A DNA stretch of 64,000 nt, from positions 7,237,493 to 7,301,492 of the forward strand of contig OU612071.1 of assembly GCA_914767715.1 (NCBI GenBank). Reading direction: 5' to 3'. Positions 34,277 through 47,005 of the stretch are shown one piece after another (position 1 is the stretch's first letter; each line of letters starts with the position of its first letter). This DNA comes from Membranipora membranacea. Its lineage: Eukaryota; Bryozoa; Gymnolaemata; Cheilostomatida; Membraniporidae. The notes under the pieces were generated by a model. The model was not told the origin of the DNA. It did no database searches and saw only the letters and a program-made list of their open reading frames with translations. Position numbers and translations under genes: made by a program.

Positions 34277-34672
34277 TTGATAAAATGATAAATTTAGAGA
34301 TATCATGAGTTCAGCCTACAGTGCACACTGTAGTGATTTATTTTAATAAAAAAAGGAGGTTTTTGTATGGAAATGAATTATACGCGTGATTACCTGATAT
34401 AAAGCCTGCGAGTGGTTATGAAAACATCGATATATACGCAAAGCTATAAACTATTTGCCGTTTGGCAGTCAACAATATACATGTAGTCAGATTTACAGAC
34501 AAAACCTTATGTAAATATATGAAATGGTCACTGTGCTTGTGCATGCAGAGGTTCGATAGCGAGGGCCATACAAATAATACTGTAATATATTCTCTCTGTG
34601 AAGAACAATGTGTCCAAATCTTAGATTGTAATGTTTACCAATAATATAACTGGCAATAAGTTGGATCGGTGT

Positions 34673-37600
34673 TTATAGACTTGGACCACCAATACTCCAG
34701 CAATGAACCGATTGCTCAATATCCATCTTATAATACTGTATGGACCTCCCGTAGTATTTAGGCACCATGAGTATATCCCCATCAATATGAAGGTCATAGT
34801 GAAGATCAGCACCTCCCTTCTCTCCAGTCATCTTACCCAGAAGTTCACCTACAGAACAGAGATATGTGAACATGGCTATGAGTGTGATGTTATAAATACA
34901 GTTGGAGTTAGGTGAATGTTTTTTAATTAAGGTATCACCGAGGTATATAAACATAGCATGTCAAAATTTACTCTTCACCCGCTACTGAAGGTTATATGAA
35001 GGCCGCTGAAAGATTACATCATAAAAATATTTAAATACCATATACCTCTGCATCAAGCATAACTGTATCAATAACACAGTAATTAGCACTTACAATTATG
35101 TACATATTTGGAGAAAGAATGATCGAAAGCAACATAGCATATAATCTTCATTTAGAGCCATTAACATAATATAACAATATGAATGTAGTGTTTGAAGTGT
35201 ACTCACCTGAATCAATATCCAGTATCCATATCAAAGTGTCAGCTGAGCAGTTAGAGACAAGTACATAGTGGTTCTTATAGCAGACAACTCCCTGTGGTTG
35301 ATGAATCTTCTTTGAGGTCCACAGCACCTCACCACTATCTATATTGACCCTAAACACACTGCTAGTACCACAGTCAGACCCAATCACTGATTTATCCCCA
35401 CACACAGTCATTGATTTTATGCTGCCACCTATTTCGGGACATGGGATTTTTTTCACAACCTGCCCTGTGAGAGAGTACACAACAAGACATTTCTCTGCCC
35501 CATGTGGAACAACAACTTTATCATCCAAAACCCTAATTTTGTCATAACAACTATTTCCAGTGAGGTTCCAGGATCTCAAAAGTTGACCTGATTTGTCAAA
35601 AACCTTAAGGATATTACCAGCATCACAAGCACAGAAAAGGAAAATTTCACCTTTGTAAACTTGAATACTGGATACCCAACCATCAGCATTTCCAAGATTT
35701 GTTTGTTTATCTGTCTCCCCATTGATTTTACAAAGTTGGTAACTGTATGAACCTATAAATGTAACATCATTGTGGGTGGTCACAGACAGGGCATGATTCC
35801 CAGTAGCAATCTTGACTGTTTTGATTAATTGCATAGAAGTGAGTGTGTCCGGCTGTAGTGGTGAGGGCTGACTCTGGAGACCTTCCTTAGTAACAGACAA
35901 CTCCATGGAAGTCTGAATTTCTCCACAATCTGATTAAAAAAGGAAAAAAATAGAATCCGCCGTGTTGGCTAATATTTCCTTGATGATAATTTATCATAAT
36001 AAATGTTTTATAAATATTTAAATGTACACGTCACAGCTTATCACTTAAACAAAAACCAGAACAAAATGGTACCTCAGTCGTTTGGAACTTGGGAAGCAAA
36101 CCTTTTTTGGTAAGTTTCACATTGTTGGTTGATTCTTTGAATGTTGGGATCTTCATTTTGATAAGCTGATGTATCAATTCCTCTGTCTCATTGTACCTCG
36201 CAGTTACATCAACCTGTTATAAGAGGACAGGTAAAGAGAATTAGTATGAGTGATTCTTCCTGATAAGCATGCTATAACGATAACTACTTCATGTATCACA
36301 TATAAATAAATGAGGTATTACAAACACATGATTCAGCATACCAACCAATCGGCGGAATAACATTTTAAACCTGAAGGGCTGTATTTACTTACAGGCGTGT
36401 ATTTGATATCAAACAATTTTCTGTTTTGCTTTGTAGTCCCTTTAGCAGTTGGCATTGTGAAGGAGATGTAAGGTCAAGAATGACCATAACAAATTTGATT
36501 TATTAATGGGCAATGGCTGAATGCTATGAGTTTGCGAGATGATTTTGCATGGATCTGAGTAGGGTATTCTACTTGTAAAGGTGAGATGACACAATCGGTT
36601 AGAGCGCTAGTTTTCAACTGTCAGGGAACTATTTAGTGTTGCAGGAGATGTGGTTTGAGCTTAACTCTAGAAATTTTCAAATTAAATTGTCCCAGCTTCT
36701 AGCAAGGGTTTTGTACACTTCCTTTCAAAATGCTTCCATTGTGAGATGGACTTGGTTGCCGTAGATTTTTATTTAAGTAGGCATTTGATACATGAATGTT
36801 TTCCTCATCATAGACAAAATTGTCCCATAATGTAAGTAGGACCACCATTTCACCAGTTTAACCCAGAACTATTTCTGCGTAGCACCAAAGGCTACAATAT
36901 AGCCTGGCCGTGTAATACAAGATTGATAATGATAACATATAACAACATTGAGGTGTTATACGTATCTCATTTACCAATAATTGAGGTTATTCATACAAGT
37001 GCACATGTTATTTTATGCGCTCCTCAGCAGTCCAATAAACAATTTTTAGGATTATTGTTTTGTTTTAATAACATGAATGATACATTAACAACCAGATATA
37101 TTAGAACTTGGGTCTGAAGCTCTAATAAGGAGAAACAAATTACCTGATGATATGTGAAGAGTCTAGACTCAATCCTTAATGTCTGCCTGCTTATCCTGTC
37201 CAACATAACTCCAACTTCATCATCTAGGAAACCAGTCACCTCAGCCTTAAATTTAGCTCTCGTTTCTTTCAGTTCGGTCTCGAGCTCTGCATATTTCTTC
37301 ATTATCTCATCAATCTGGAAGCGATGAGAGGAAAACTTGTTTATATTAAGGAATTGAGTAGTTCAGGTCTTAATATCTTGTGAATGATTGAACTAATAAA
37401 GACTACCCAAGACCAAATCATGTCATAGTAAGGCCGTTACCTACGATAAAGTTGTGTCACATAAACATGGTAGGAAAACCCAATGCTCACTTTGCATGAA
37501 CTTTTGATGGTAGAAAAGTGCTTTTCATAAGAGAAGGTTACTCCAATTTTTTGCATTATGAAGTCACAGTCTCCCGGAAGTGATTGTTTCCTGTATTGCC

Positions 37601-40570
37601 CATATGGGAGACTATGACATCATAATGCAAAGAATGGGAGTTACCTGTTCTTATGGAAGGCACTTTTCCACCATCAACAATTCATGCCAAGTAGAGCATT
37701 GAATTTTTTACCATGCAAATCAGACACAACTTTATAATATGTAACTGCCTGACTCAACCATGCTTTTGTCTTTTGGTAGTTTTTAAACGCATAACTTCTC
37801 AGTCCTTGTTAGGATTTGGCTCTGCTGTCTTTGACTTATCTATGAGACATTCTGTGTCTCATTTGATTGCACAATAATATTTTGTGCAATTGATACTTAT
37901 CAATTCTTCATGTGTTTGGTCTAATGGAATCAACATGAACCTGCTTGTCTCTCTCTCTTCATGGAGTTGTTTTATCATTGCTTCTGTATCCTGCTCCCAT
38001 TCCGATATGACTGCTGTCAGTTGCTTAGACATTTCTAGTAGGTGCTCCTCTTTCTCAAAAACCCATAGCTTCATCTCGTTAGCTTTTTCTATAAGCTCTG
38101 CGACCAACGTGTCTAGTGGAAAAAGTCTATGAGCTGAACCTAAAAAAGTTAAGGTGCATTATTTACTTTCAAACTTGTGTTGTAAATTTGAGCGAAGCAT
38201 TGCTTCCGAATTTACCTTTCAGTTGTTTTCTTTTTTAAGAGATGTAACCATATACGTGAGTAGGACGTTCTTTATACTCATGATGAGCCTGCGTCCCTAC
38301 CCCCTAATGTTCCTTGGTACAAGGGTTATCGCCCCTATTTCAGTGTTGCTGGTGATATTTCGGACCAGCATAACTTTGGATAAAAATTGATTCTTTATGA
38401 ACTGCGGTCATGTTCCTTGAATTTTAGTGTTGCTGGTGATATTTCGGACCAGCATAACTTTGGATAAAAATTGATTCTTTATGGTCATGTTCCTTGAATA
38501 GCTTTTGATATGATGATGTCCAATGGTTGACTGCTAGTAAGAGAAACAAACCATCAGTACACGAGCCGATCCCCTGTACAAGATGACATGTGACACAATA
38601 GACATTGTGACATCTCTCACAGCCTACACTGTAGGGTCTATCAGTATGGGTCTGACAGTATCTAGTCTCCATCTTTCTGAACTCTTTCTTATATTCATCC
38701 ATTCTGATGCGGGCATGATCATCCAGGGATTCATTGTGGTGCTTAAAAAAAGATAAATAAACGCCAACTAACTAAACTAATTATCCGCAGGTTTTTTATT
38801 CCTGGATATAGCCATTCAGTCTGGCTATAGCCTAGACAATGTTTACTATGGTTTAGTTTTCTTGAGAATATTGTTGCATGCATTGTATATGCATCTTCCC
38901 AATCCCCAACAATAATTACTGGTTATTAGTTTTATTTTAGGCATTTATTGTAAAACATTCTGTCTGGAATAAACTCACTGCCTATAGTATTTAGGAAAGA
39001 ACTAAGCATTCATTGACCCCGAAACATAGAAATTCAAGCCGCTTGTTGCTGAGACCGATTAATAAATTTTCAATGCAAATACTGTTTTACCTACCTTCTC
39101 ATGAGTCGTACAGAACTTCTTCCTACATATTATACAGTAAATCTGAGCCAGCTCTCTTTTATCTTCTTTTTTCATACAAACATCACAGCAGAGAAACGCA
39201 TCTAGTGGATCTGATGCATTTGGTAAGGAGCCGATTCCTTCTTCAAATACAGCCCTAAAATTACATTAATTGTCATAATTCTGTCAGTCCATGGCTACAG
39301 TCTACAGGGAAATGTTTAGAACGCATGGTTTATGTATTATCATCACATTTACACAGGCCCTCTGTTCTTCAACTGAGCTGGACCAAAAAAAGTGCTCAGA
39401 AACTTTTTTTGAGCCTCAAAAATAATAGATTAAACAAATAACATTATTATATTTATTCCTTCCTATTTCATTGTTTGATGCTCGTTTTAGAAGCAGGGTA
39501 TTTCAATAAAAAGTGAGTGAAGAAGATTTTGGACATATTAATACAGGAGCAGTATCCCGCATCACAGCATCATCTACATCATTCACTTAGCAACCAATGA
39601 CAGGCGACAATCGGGATACTGAAGTTTTATCAATAAATTGACTAAAGTTTTATCAAAGTGCTGGGTATTACATTTACAGTGAGGCCATCGCTAAATTGAT
39701 TTATAGTTAGTGGTTGTTGATAGGGAAGAGTTATCATGGTAACCAAGATGAAACAATGTTTCTGTCTTCAGATCAAATCGTCATTGTTCTTGGTCTTCAT
39801 TGTGACAGCCCCTGTCAGAGCTCTTATCAATCTTTCTGCCCATTGATTGTTATCTTATAGTGAAAGTATACTTGTTCCCATTAGTCATCGCCTCATGGAG
39901 TGTACCATCTAAATTCAAATGATGACGATGGCTATTACGGCATTTAAATCGAGAATCTGAGAATCTGAAGCCTTGATCGATTCCGGAAGAATATTGGCTA
40001 TGATTTTGGTTATGTTTTAGTATAAGAGTTTTATTTCCCTGTATATGAGCTCTTTTGAGTACTTAGAATTGAATCAAGGTCATCCTACATGAAATGACAA
40101 ACGGTTGTGACAATGGGAGTGACACTGCCTGGGATGAGAACCTTTGTGAGAAAAAGGAAGACTATATCCTACTGATTGAAAATCCTGAATCTGATGCGTT
40201 TCAAGCACAAGCCTAAAGCCAGACATGAAATCAGTTTGGACATAGAAATTAATACCGAAAGTGAGTGACAGTGCCCTGAGAAGCAAATCTTTCATATACA
40301 CATGAATCGATATGATAATCGGCCTGTCCGTTGCCATGATATCTAAGAATATTTCCAGTCGTCAAAGCACTTGATGTTTATATATACAAGGCAACTGAAT
40401 TCTCACCTGCATAGAGAACACTTGACTACCTTGGTGACCTCAGAATCCTTAGTCAAACATTTCACACAGAATATATGTCCAGGATGACACGGTAGCCTCT
40501 TCAACTCATCGTTCTCATAGCAGAGAGAGCACTCCAGAAATTCTTCTTCTCTTTCAGTAGATTCGGCCAT
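34673..40570 (-). CDS. TRIM protein: RING, two B-boxes, coiled coil, beta-propeller
   Basis: Minus-strand exons: 40407-40570, 39095-39254, 38552-38741, 37941-38139, 37144-37314, 36102-36213, 35207-35929 and 34673-34848. Exon 1 starts MAESTEREEEFLECSLC and encodes a RING-HC finger (CSLC, PCHPGHIFCVKC, CSLC), suggesting E3 ubiquitin ligase activity. Exons 2-3 give a B-box 1-like zinc site (CCDVC...CIIC...CTTHEK) and B-box 2 (YCQTHTDRPYSVGCERC...CVTCH). Exons 4-6 are charged, heptad-like coiled coil. Exons 7-8 form a C-terminal NHL-like propeller (VLSVTTH-type blades, ending WSIGGPSL). This is the TRIM-NHL arrangement, about 630 residues. One join, 37941 to 37314, is phase 2 to phase 0, and the plus-strand copy shows the same, so a small exon is probably missing. 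It is the intact member of an inverted duplicate pair. Substrate unknown. Confidence 0.87.
37446..37737. mobile_element. Foldback MITE in a TRIM intron
   Basis: The two halves are reverse complements nearly end to end: ATAAAGTTGTGTC at 37446 mirrors GACACAACTTTAT at the right end, and TTTTTGCATTATGAAGTCAC mirrors GACATCATAATGCAAAGAA. A long hairpin about 290 bases across. The interior is non-coding. Confidence 0.88.
38342..38483. repeat. Tandem 84-bp duplication in a TRIM intron
   Basis: The block AGTGTTGCTGGTGATATTTC through AAAATTGATTCTTTATG occurs at 38342 and again at 38426, essentially identical. The plus-strand TRIM copy has a deletion ending within this same GGTGATATC sequence. Confidence 0.9.
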
Positions 40571-42414
40571 TTTAACGTTGAATTTTTTAAATCAAACAGC
40601 AGGCTACTGTGAAGCGCAAGCCTATATTGTTTGTGACGATCACCTGTCTGCGTTTATAAATGTAGCTAGGCGATGAAACTATGGCATTCCTCTGAGATAA
40701 GCATATTGCATAAACTTGATAACACTGCTTGCTCTCTATGTCACAATGCAAACAAAACTGATAATATCCGCTTCAAAGTTCACATAAAAGGGGATTTCTC
40801 ATCTTGATGTTGACTGACAATGAAATTAGCAAGCGGTTAGGTCCTATTTTATGATCTTGCCATTGTGTTTTCAGTCTGAATAGGTTGTACTGTGGTCATG
40901 ACAGGTTGCTCATCAATCCAATCAGAAAGGGCACCCCCTATATTGACAGAAATCCGATCAATTCAAAATACAAAAATGCACAAACCATTTCAGTGTAAGC
41001 TAAGCTTTCATGATTTAAATGATAAATTCCAGAAGTTCGAATGTAGATAGTGATACATCAAAGAGCATTGCACAGATGTCGCAATTTGTCGGCTTCAATG
41101 GTTGAATTTTCCTGAAAAAGTTTGTCCGTTTTTGTATTCTATCTTATAGGATTCATATCAAGGAGTTTTGATTCAATTAAATGAGCTGGATCAATGAGAG
41201 TAAATAAACTTGTAGCTTTTGTATGGAGTTGCCCACCACTTCAACAGGAAGGGGTAACTCCATACAAACTAAACATGATCAACAACGAGTAAAATAGAGG
41301 TGTTGTTATGTTTGGATGTTGCCCCCACGGGTGGAATCACCAACTCGGGCAGCCTAAATTCAACTCTTTCACAGGTGTTTGATGTTCAGAATTTTGTTAC
41401 ATTTTGTTACATAAACCATTATCAAGTTATCTACTCTTTTATTATTTACTTTGTAGGCCAGTTTGATGAACTAGCTGTCATGTCTATGGTGCAACCCACT
41501 AAGATCATAAATTAGGTCATAAAATAATTCCATAATCATTTGCGTCATCGAGCTGCGAAATCCCCTTTTATGTGAACTTTGAAGCCGATATTATCAGTTT
41601 ATATTTACATTGCGTCACAGAGAACAGACAGTGTTATCAGGTTTATGCAATACACTTACCTTCTATTTACAACATAGTTTCACCGCCTATGTGTATTTAA
41701 TAGTTGGAAGCAGATGCACAAAACTCCCAGCCATAGTTTGTGGAAATAATAACATGTAAATTATGATAGTTTCAGACCATAAAGCCATAGTAGCCAGAAA
41801 ACTGGTTGTCATTATTTGATCAAGGCTTTGGATTGTCAGTTTAGGTGCCTCTTCTCGATTTAAATTCCCTCCTCGCCATGGTAATCATTTGAGTTAAGAT
41901 GGTACCACTCCATGATAAAAAATGACTAATGGGAAAAAGTACTTGCATTATTAGATAACAAACAATTGGCAGAACATTGATTAGAGCTCTGATCAGGGCC
42001 GTCACAATGAAGACAAAGAACAATGGCAAATGGATCTGATGACAGAAACATTGTTGTATCTTGTTTACGTTGATAACTTTGGATAACGATGAATAATTCT
42101 CACCAACAGCTAACTTCAGATAGATTGTGCGATTGCCTCACTGTGATTATTAGACACCCATTATTTTTATAAAACTTTAGTCAATTTATTGAACCTATTG
42201 TCTCCTTTGATGGCAATTCCCCATAGATTTTAAACTTATCTATGCCATTCCCTTATTATATTAAATATCCTGATTGTTCCTTGTCCTTGGTCGCTTAAAT
42301 AAAAAACTAGGGCATGCTTGATTATGACATAATAATATATACATGAACGATTTGTTCACAGTCTTCCATTGTGTCCAGAGACATCGATTGATATGATAAC
42401 TCATGTCGTTTAAG
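40571..42414. other. Palindromic centre of the inverted TRIM duplication
   Basis: DNA at about 40670-40812 is matched in reverse complement by about 41555-41700 (for example CACATAAAAGGGGATTTCTC against GAAATCCCCTTTTATGTG, and GATAACACTG...GCATATTGCATAAAC-type blocks). Farther out, intron 1 of the minus gene near 39780-39850 matches 41945-42030 (GATAACAATCAATGGGCAGA vs GATAACAAACAATTGGCAGA). The unique centre is about 740 bases. No coding exon was found here; the RING exon expected at the right arm is missing. Confidence 0.75.
41221..41265. repeat. Short hairpin element, copy 1
   Basis: GTATGGAGTT at the left and AACTCCATAC at the right enclose CTTCAACAGGAAGG-like sequence. A sister copy lies at 43981-44027. 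Confidence 0.7.
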
Positions 42415-43980
42415 GACTGTGTTTGATGAGGGAATTGGCTCCCTACCATCTGTTGGAGATCTGTTAGATAAATTTCTCTGCTGTGATGCCTGTATGAGAA
42501 AAGCAGATAAGAGAGAGTTGGCTCAGATTTACTGTATAATCTGTAAGAAAAAGTGTTGTACAGCTCATGAGAAGGTAGGTAATTGTACTACGACTACCAA
42601 AAGTAAGGCAACGTCAAGGTCTTTCCTCAAAGTACCATACGACCTGGCATCAGCTCTTTTACGCAACCCAGCCAATCAGAGCCAACACATTGGCTACTTT
42701 AAGTATATGATCATCCCAATTTGCTATTTATGCCTACAAATGTAGAAAGATTTTCAAATAACAATCAGAACACTAATTTGATAGTCATGATTGAGCTCTG
42801 TGACTTTTTCATTCATTTTGACAGTGAATTTAAATTTGTTAAAGCTGAGTTTTCCTTATATAGAACTGTCATGTTTACCTAGAGCCACAATGATTCCCCG
42901 GATGATCATGCCCGGATGAGAATGGATGAGTATAAGAAAGAGTTCAGACGACTGGAGACCAGATACTGTCAGACTCACACAGATGAACCGTACAGTGTAG
43001 GCTGTGAGATATGTCACAATGTCTATTGTGTCACATGTCATCTTGTACAGGGGGATATCACCAGCAACACTTAAATAGGGGCAGATAACCCTTGTACCAA
43101 GGAATATTAGGGGGTAGGGACTCATGTATATGGTTACATCTCTTAAAAAATAAAACAAAAAAAGGTAATTCGGAAGCAATGCTTCGCTCAGATTTACAAC
43201 ACAAGTTTGAAAGTAAATAATGCACCCTTAAGTGTTTGTAAAGGATCAGGTTTTTTGGTATCATTCTAGAGATCTCAGTCTAGTTTAGAACATTATTCTA
43301 TGTTCAAAAGCAGCCTGTGGCCCAGTTAAGACTTATCTTAACTTTTTTAGGTTCATCCCATAAACTTTATTCACTTGTCATGTTGGTCGCAGAACTGATA
43401 GAAAAAGCTAACGAGATGAAACTGTGGGTTTATGAGAAAGAGGAGCACCTACTAGGAATATCTAAACAACAGACAGCTGCCATATCTGACTGGGAAACAG
43501 ATGCAATGAAGAAACAACTTCTGAAGCGAGGGACAAACAGGTACAACTTATCAGACAGAACATTTTATATTTGGCTGTGCACAAGAATGACCAGGCGCAA
43601 AAGAACATACAGTGGTTGACAGTGGTTAAAAGCTTGAAAAGCTCCAATTAGATTCTAAAACTCAATAGAAATATTCTTTCGTATCATGCCTTCCAGATTG
43701 AAGAGATCATGAAGAAATATGCAGAGCTCGAGACCAAATTGAAAGATATGAGAGCCAAATTTAAAGCTGAGGTGACAACTTTTTTAGATGATGAAGTTGG
43801 AGTTATGTTGGACAAGATAAACAGACATACCTTAAGGATTGAGTCTCGACTCTTCACATATCATCAGGTAAACAACTTCACCTAATTTTCATAAGAATGT
43901 CGCATATTCGACCTACTTGGGGCCGAATACCCGAGCAGAACAGACACCACTATTTTATTCATTTTGCTCATGTTTATTTT

Positions 43981-44027
43981 GTATGGAGTTAACTTCTTCC
44001 TGTTGAGGAAGAAGGCAACTCCATACA
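43981..44027. repeat. Short hairpin element, copy 2
   Basis: GTATGGAGTTAACTTC and GAAGGCAACTCCATAC flank a CCTGTTGAG loop. It matches the element at 41221-41265 and lies in intron 4 of the truncated TRIM copy. Confidence 0.7.
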
Positions 44028-44279
44028 AAAAGTGTTTTGTTTACCTAATCAAATTTATCCACAACATTGTTCTTTAGAATTTTGTTACAAGTAGGTATCA
44101 ATTCAATTTACTAATGACCCATAGTTGCGATGCCTTTTCGACATTAAAATCAATTTATATTCTTGAATAACAAACTGAGTTAGATACCAGATACCAGTTT
44201 TTATATGCACCGGGGTTTATCACTGTGGGTGAGCATGGCCAAAAAACCGGAGGTTGCATTTGCCCATCCTTTTGAATAA

Positions 44280-44460
44280 CGGCGATTGGATTTAGATTTT
44301 TTGTCTGATAAAAAGGTTTAATTATACACATTATTTATATGATAGCGATTGAACCCTCCAAAAAATCGGAGATTGGATTTAGATTTTTTGTCTGATAAAA
44401 AGGTTTAATTATACACATTATTTATATGCTTGCGATTGAACCTCCCAAAAAGGCGGAGAT
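44280..44460. repeat. 88-bp tandem repeat
   Basis: Two nearly identical 88-base units and the start of a third, each beginning GG(A/C)GATTGGATTTAGATTT and containing GGTTTAATTATACACATTA. They lie inside an expanded intron of the truncated TRIM copy. Confidence 0.92.
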
Positions 44461-44621
44461 GGGGTGTCTGATAGCTGACAGTAATTTAATTACGCCTAAT
44501 ACATAACAGATTTCATCAAAAGATAAAACTGAGATTTGTCTCTGATTTGAAGTGATTGACGCTGTCTGGTATCACTTGCTCCCATCTTCTTGGTTTTATT
44601 CTCTCTATCCGAAATCTCCTG

Positions 44622-45043
44622 AGCTGTGAGAACTTGAGATCTCACAGCTTCTGCCCTCCCTTTTTATTGACTCTCCTGAGTCATCCGAGAAAGCTGTGAG
44701 GTTATCTCACAAGAATACAACTTTCGATGCATCAGCCATGTGAATAATAAGTGCAACTGCACTCTAAGATTCTGACCTGGTCATGTATTATTACTCTGTT
44801 GATAGGTAGCCTGTCTTGACAAGCTCCCACAGAACAAAGCTTGTCAAGACAGGCTATGCGTTTAAATCATTATAATTGTTTTGTCTTCTTTGACTCATAA
44901 GTACTGCACTCAGACTTGCCAACCTAATTTTTCCAAAATGAGTACAAAAATTTGCAAAATGCTTAAAAATGAGTACAAAACTCCAGGGTGCCTCAAATGA
45001 CCAGAAAACGCCCCAAAAAATTTTTCGCGCTACGCGCGAAAAA
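44622..45043. repeat. Cluster of perfect short hairpins
   Basis: Three inverted repeats lie close together: AGCTGTGAGA/TCTCACAGCT at 44622-44649, TAGCCTGTCTTGACAAGCT with its exact reverse complement at 44807-44856 (19-bp stem), and TTTTTCGCGC/GCGCGAAAAA at 45021-45043. All are in the 1.8-kb intron before the 45656 exon. Confidence 0.85.
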
Positions 45044-46492
45044 TGCTATTATCACAGTAAGTAGTCCTTAGTAGCGTAGGAGTGCAGATCACTCAACATT
45101 AGTCTTTTTCCCTTTGCGTTGTAAGGTGCAATCTGCTAATAATACATGAGAAGTTGTTTGTAACCTAGCCTGTCTGGACAAGACAGGCTATTTGAAACCC
45201 TGTTTGCCCATCCTCCCTGGTTTGCCCTTGAAACACTGGGGCAGGAGATCTGAGTTATCTCACCCCAACAAGGAGGTAGACAACTTTGTTACTCTGATTA
45301 AAGAAAAGTTGAAGTTGGCAGAACCACCATATTCTAGTTATGTTGTGTCTCATTGAAGAAAAGTTGCAATTTGGCTCATGCAAAACTTGGACAGGTAAAA
45401 AGTCTATTATTTAACCATGACAACCAAGTCAACACTAAAGATAAAAGATGCGTTTTTGATTGCCTAATTAGATGAACAGGCGTTTGGAAAACCATAAATG
45501 AGTACAACTAGCGTTTTGCGTTTAAAACTCAATTAGTGTCAAATAAGCGTTTACAAACGCTTTATGCGTACAGGTTGGCAAGTATGTGCACTTCGGTAGA
45601 TGGATCCATATCAACCAGTCATTGCTTGCTCATGTCCAATTTTTGTCCTGTCCAGGTTGATGTGACTGCTAGGTACAATGAGACGGAGGTCTTGCTACAT
45701 CAACTTATCAAGATGACGATTCCTGTATTCAAAGAATCCACCAATCATGTGCAAGTTTCCACAAAAGGTACGCATCTTAAGTTCTTCTCCGCTGTATTGG
45801 TCTGGTTTTGTTTAACTGATACTTTGTATCTTAGTACATCAGCATTCATAATGAATGATTACTTACTCAATACTAACTCCCAAATGACTGATTTGTGTTA
45901 TCCCAAAATTGCATTTATATCTACTGTTTTATTAGAGTGTGGAGAAATTCAGCCTTCAATGGAGTTGACAGTTGCAAAAGACGGCCTCCTGAATCAGCCC
46001 TCACCTCAGCAACCCCACCCACCCAGCACCTTAAAATTAATAAAAATGGTTAAACTCACTAGTGGGCAGCGCCCCCTGTCTGTGACTACCCACGGATATA
46101 ACACTTACATAGGCTTATATGGAGGTCAACTTTGCAAGTTTGTTGGGGAATCAGATGAGCAGAAACTCCTGTGTAGTCCTGGAGGTCAAGTGTCAAGTGT
46201 TCAAGTTTATAATAATGATCTGTATGTTTTAGCAGGGAATGTGTTGAAAGGTTTCGAACAATCAGGTCTACTTCAACGATCATGGAATATACCTGCTGGC
46301 AGTGGTTATGATTGTATAAGAGTTTTGGATGACAAGCTCGTTGTACCTGATGGGACCCAAAAATCATTGGTTGTGTATTCACTTACAGGGCAGGTAGTAA
46401 AAAACATCCAATGTCCAGATCATAGAGTTATTATTTACTCTAGAGTAGACAATGCAGTGCTAAAAACGTCCTACTTAATTATTGCGAAATCC

Positions 46493-46840
46493 ATGACACA
46501 ACTCAATCTGGTTGTGCATGGCTAGTGCCTGTATCATATAACTTTTCATTGAGAATATACGTATTGAGTATGGAAATTTTGATTTTTAGAGCGCTTAGAG
46601 CCATTTTATTGGAAATTTTTTATGTGACACTATGTGGATCACTTGCAGGTATTCTAACTTTCAATTCTATGACGCAACAAAATCTGGTTGTGCGTGGATA
46701 GTGCATGAATCATTGACTTTATCATTGAAAATATTAGATTTTGACATACAAATATAGTTTATGGAACACTTATAGCCATTTTTTTCAGAGAATCTCACAT
46801 GTAGCACCATTTACATCACCTGCAGGTATTTTCTCTTCCA
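46493..46840. repeat. Two-unit ~176-bp tandem repeat
   Basis: ATGAC(A/G)CAAC(T/A) followed by TCTGGTTGTGC starts each unit (46493 and 46669), and both units share TTATCATTGAGAATAT-like and TCACCTGCAGGTATT-like segments. It begins just beyond the break of the truncated TRIM copy. Confidence 0.8.
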
Positions 46841-47005
46841 GTCAGTAGAAAACAGCTGCTGCTTGTGTGAGTTTTTTTTTGTTCAAAAGAAACACTGTAC
46901 ATCTATACCACACAACCAATTGTTCTAAGAATTTGAAGCTTTATCAGACTATCAGGTTTATTGTCATGGTAGTTTTCAGTTTTCTGTACCAGAGTATCCT
47001 ATACA

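Larger units (their letters stand above)
42415..46420 (+). pseudogene. Inverted, truncated copy of the TRIM gene
   Basis: Exons equivalent to the intact gene: 42415-42574 (B-box 1, same 160-base length), 42883 to about 43050 (B-box 2), 43351-43540 and 43697-43867 (coiled coil; the second same 171-base length), 45656-45767 (112 bases) and 45936-46420 (first part of the propeller, ECGEIQPSMELTVAKDG to VVKNIQCPD). Defects: no RING exon upstream; in the B-box 2 exon the end and donor are deleted, so the frame runs from LVQG into intron sequence and stops at 43072; and the propeller breaks off at about 46420, losing its last part. Otherwise codons are well preserved, so decay is recent. A transcript from it could not encode a full TRIM protein. 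Confidence 0.82.

Noticed and set aside
37720-37760. A 7-base micro-exon TCAGGCA in the TRIM intron as the phase fix
   Set aside because: It would solve the phase in the minus copy but no matching candidate was found in the plus copy, so it is not claimed.
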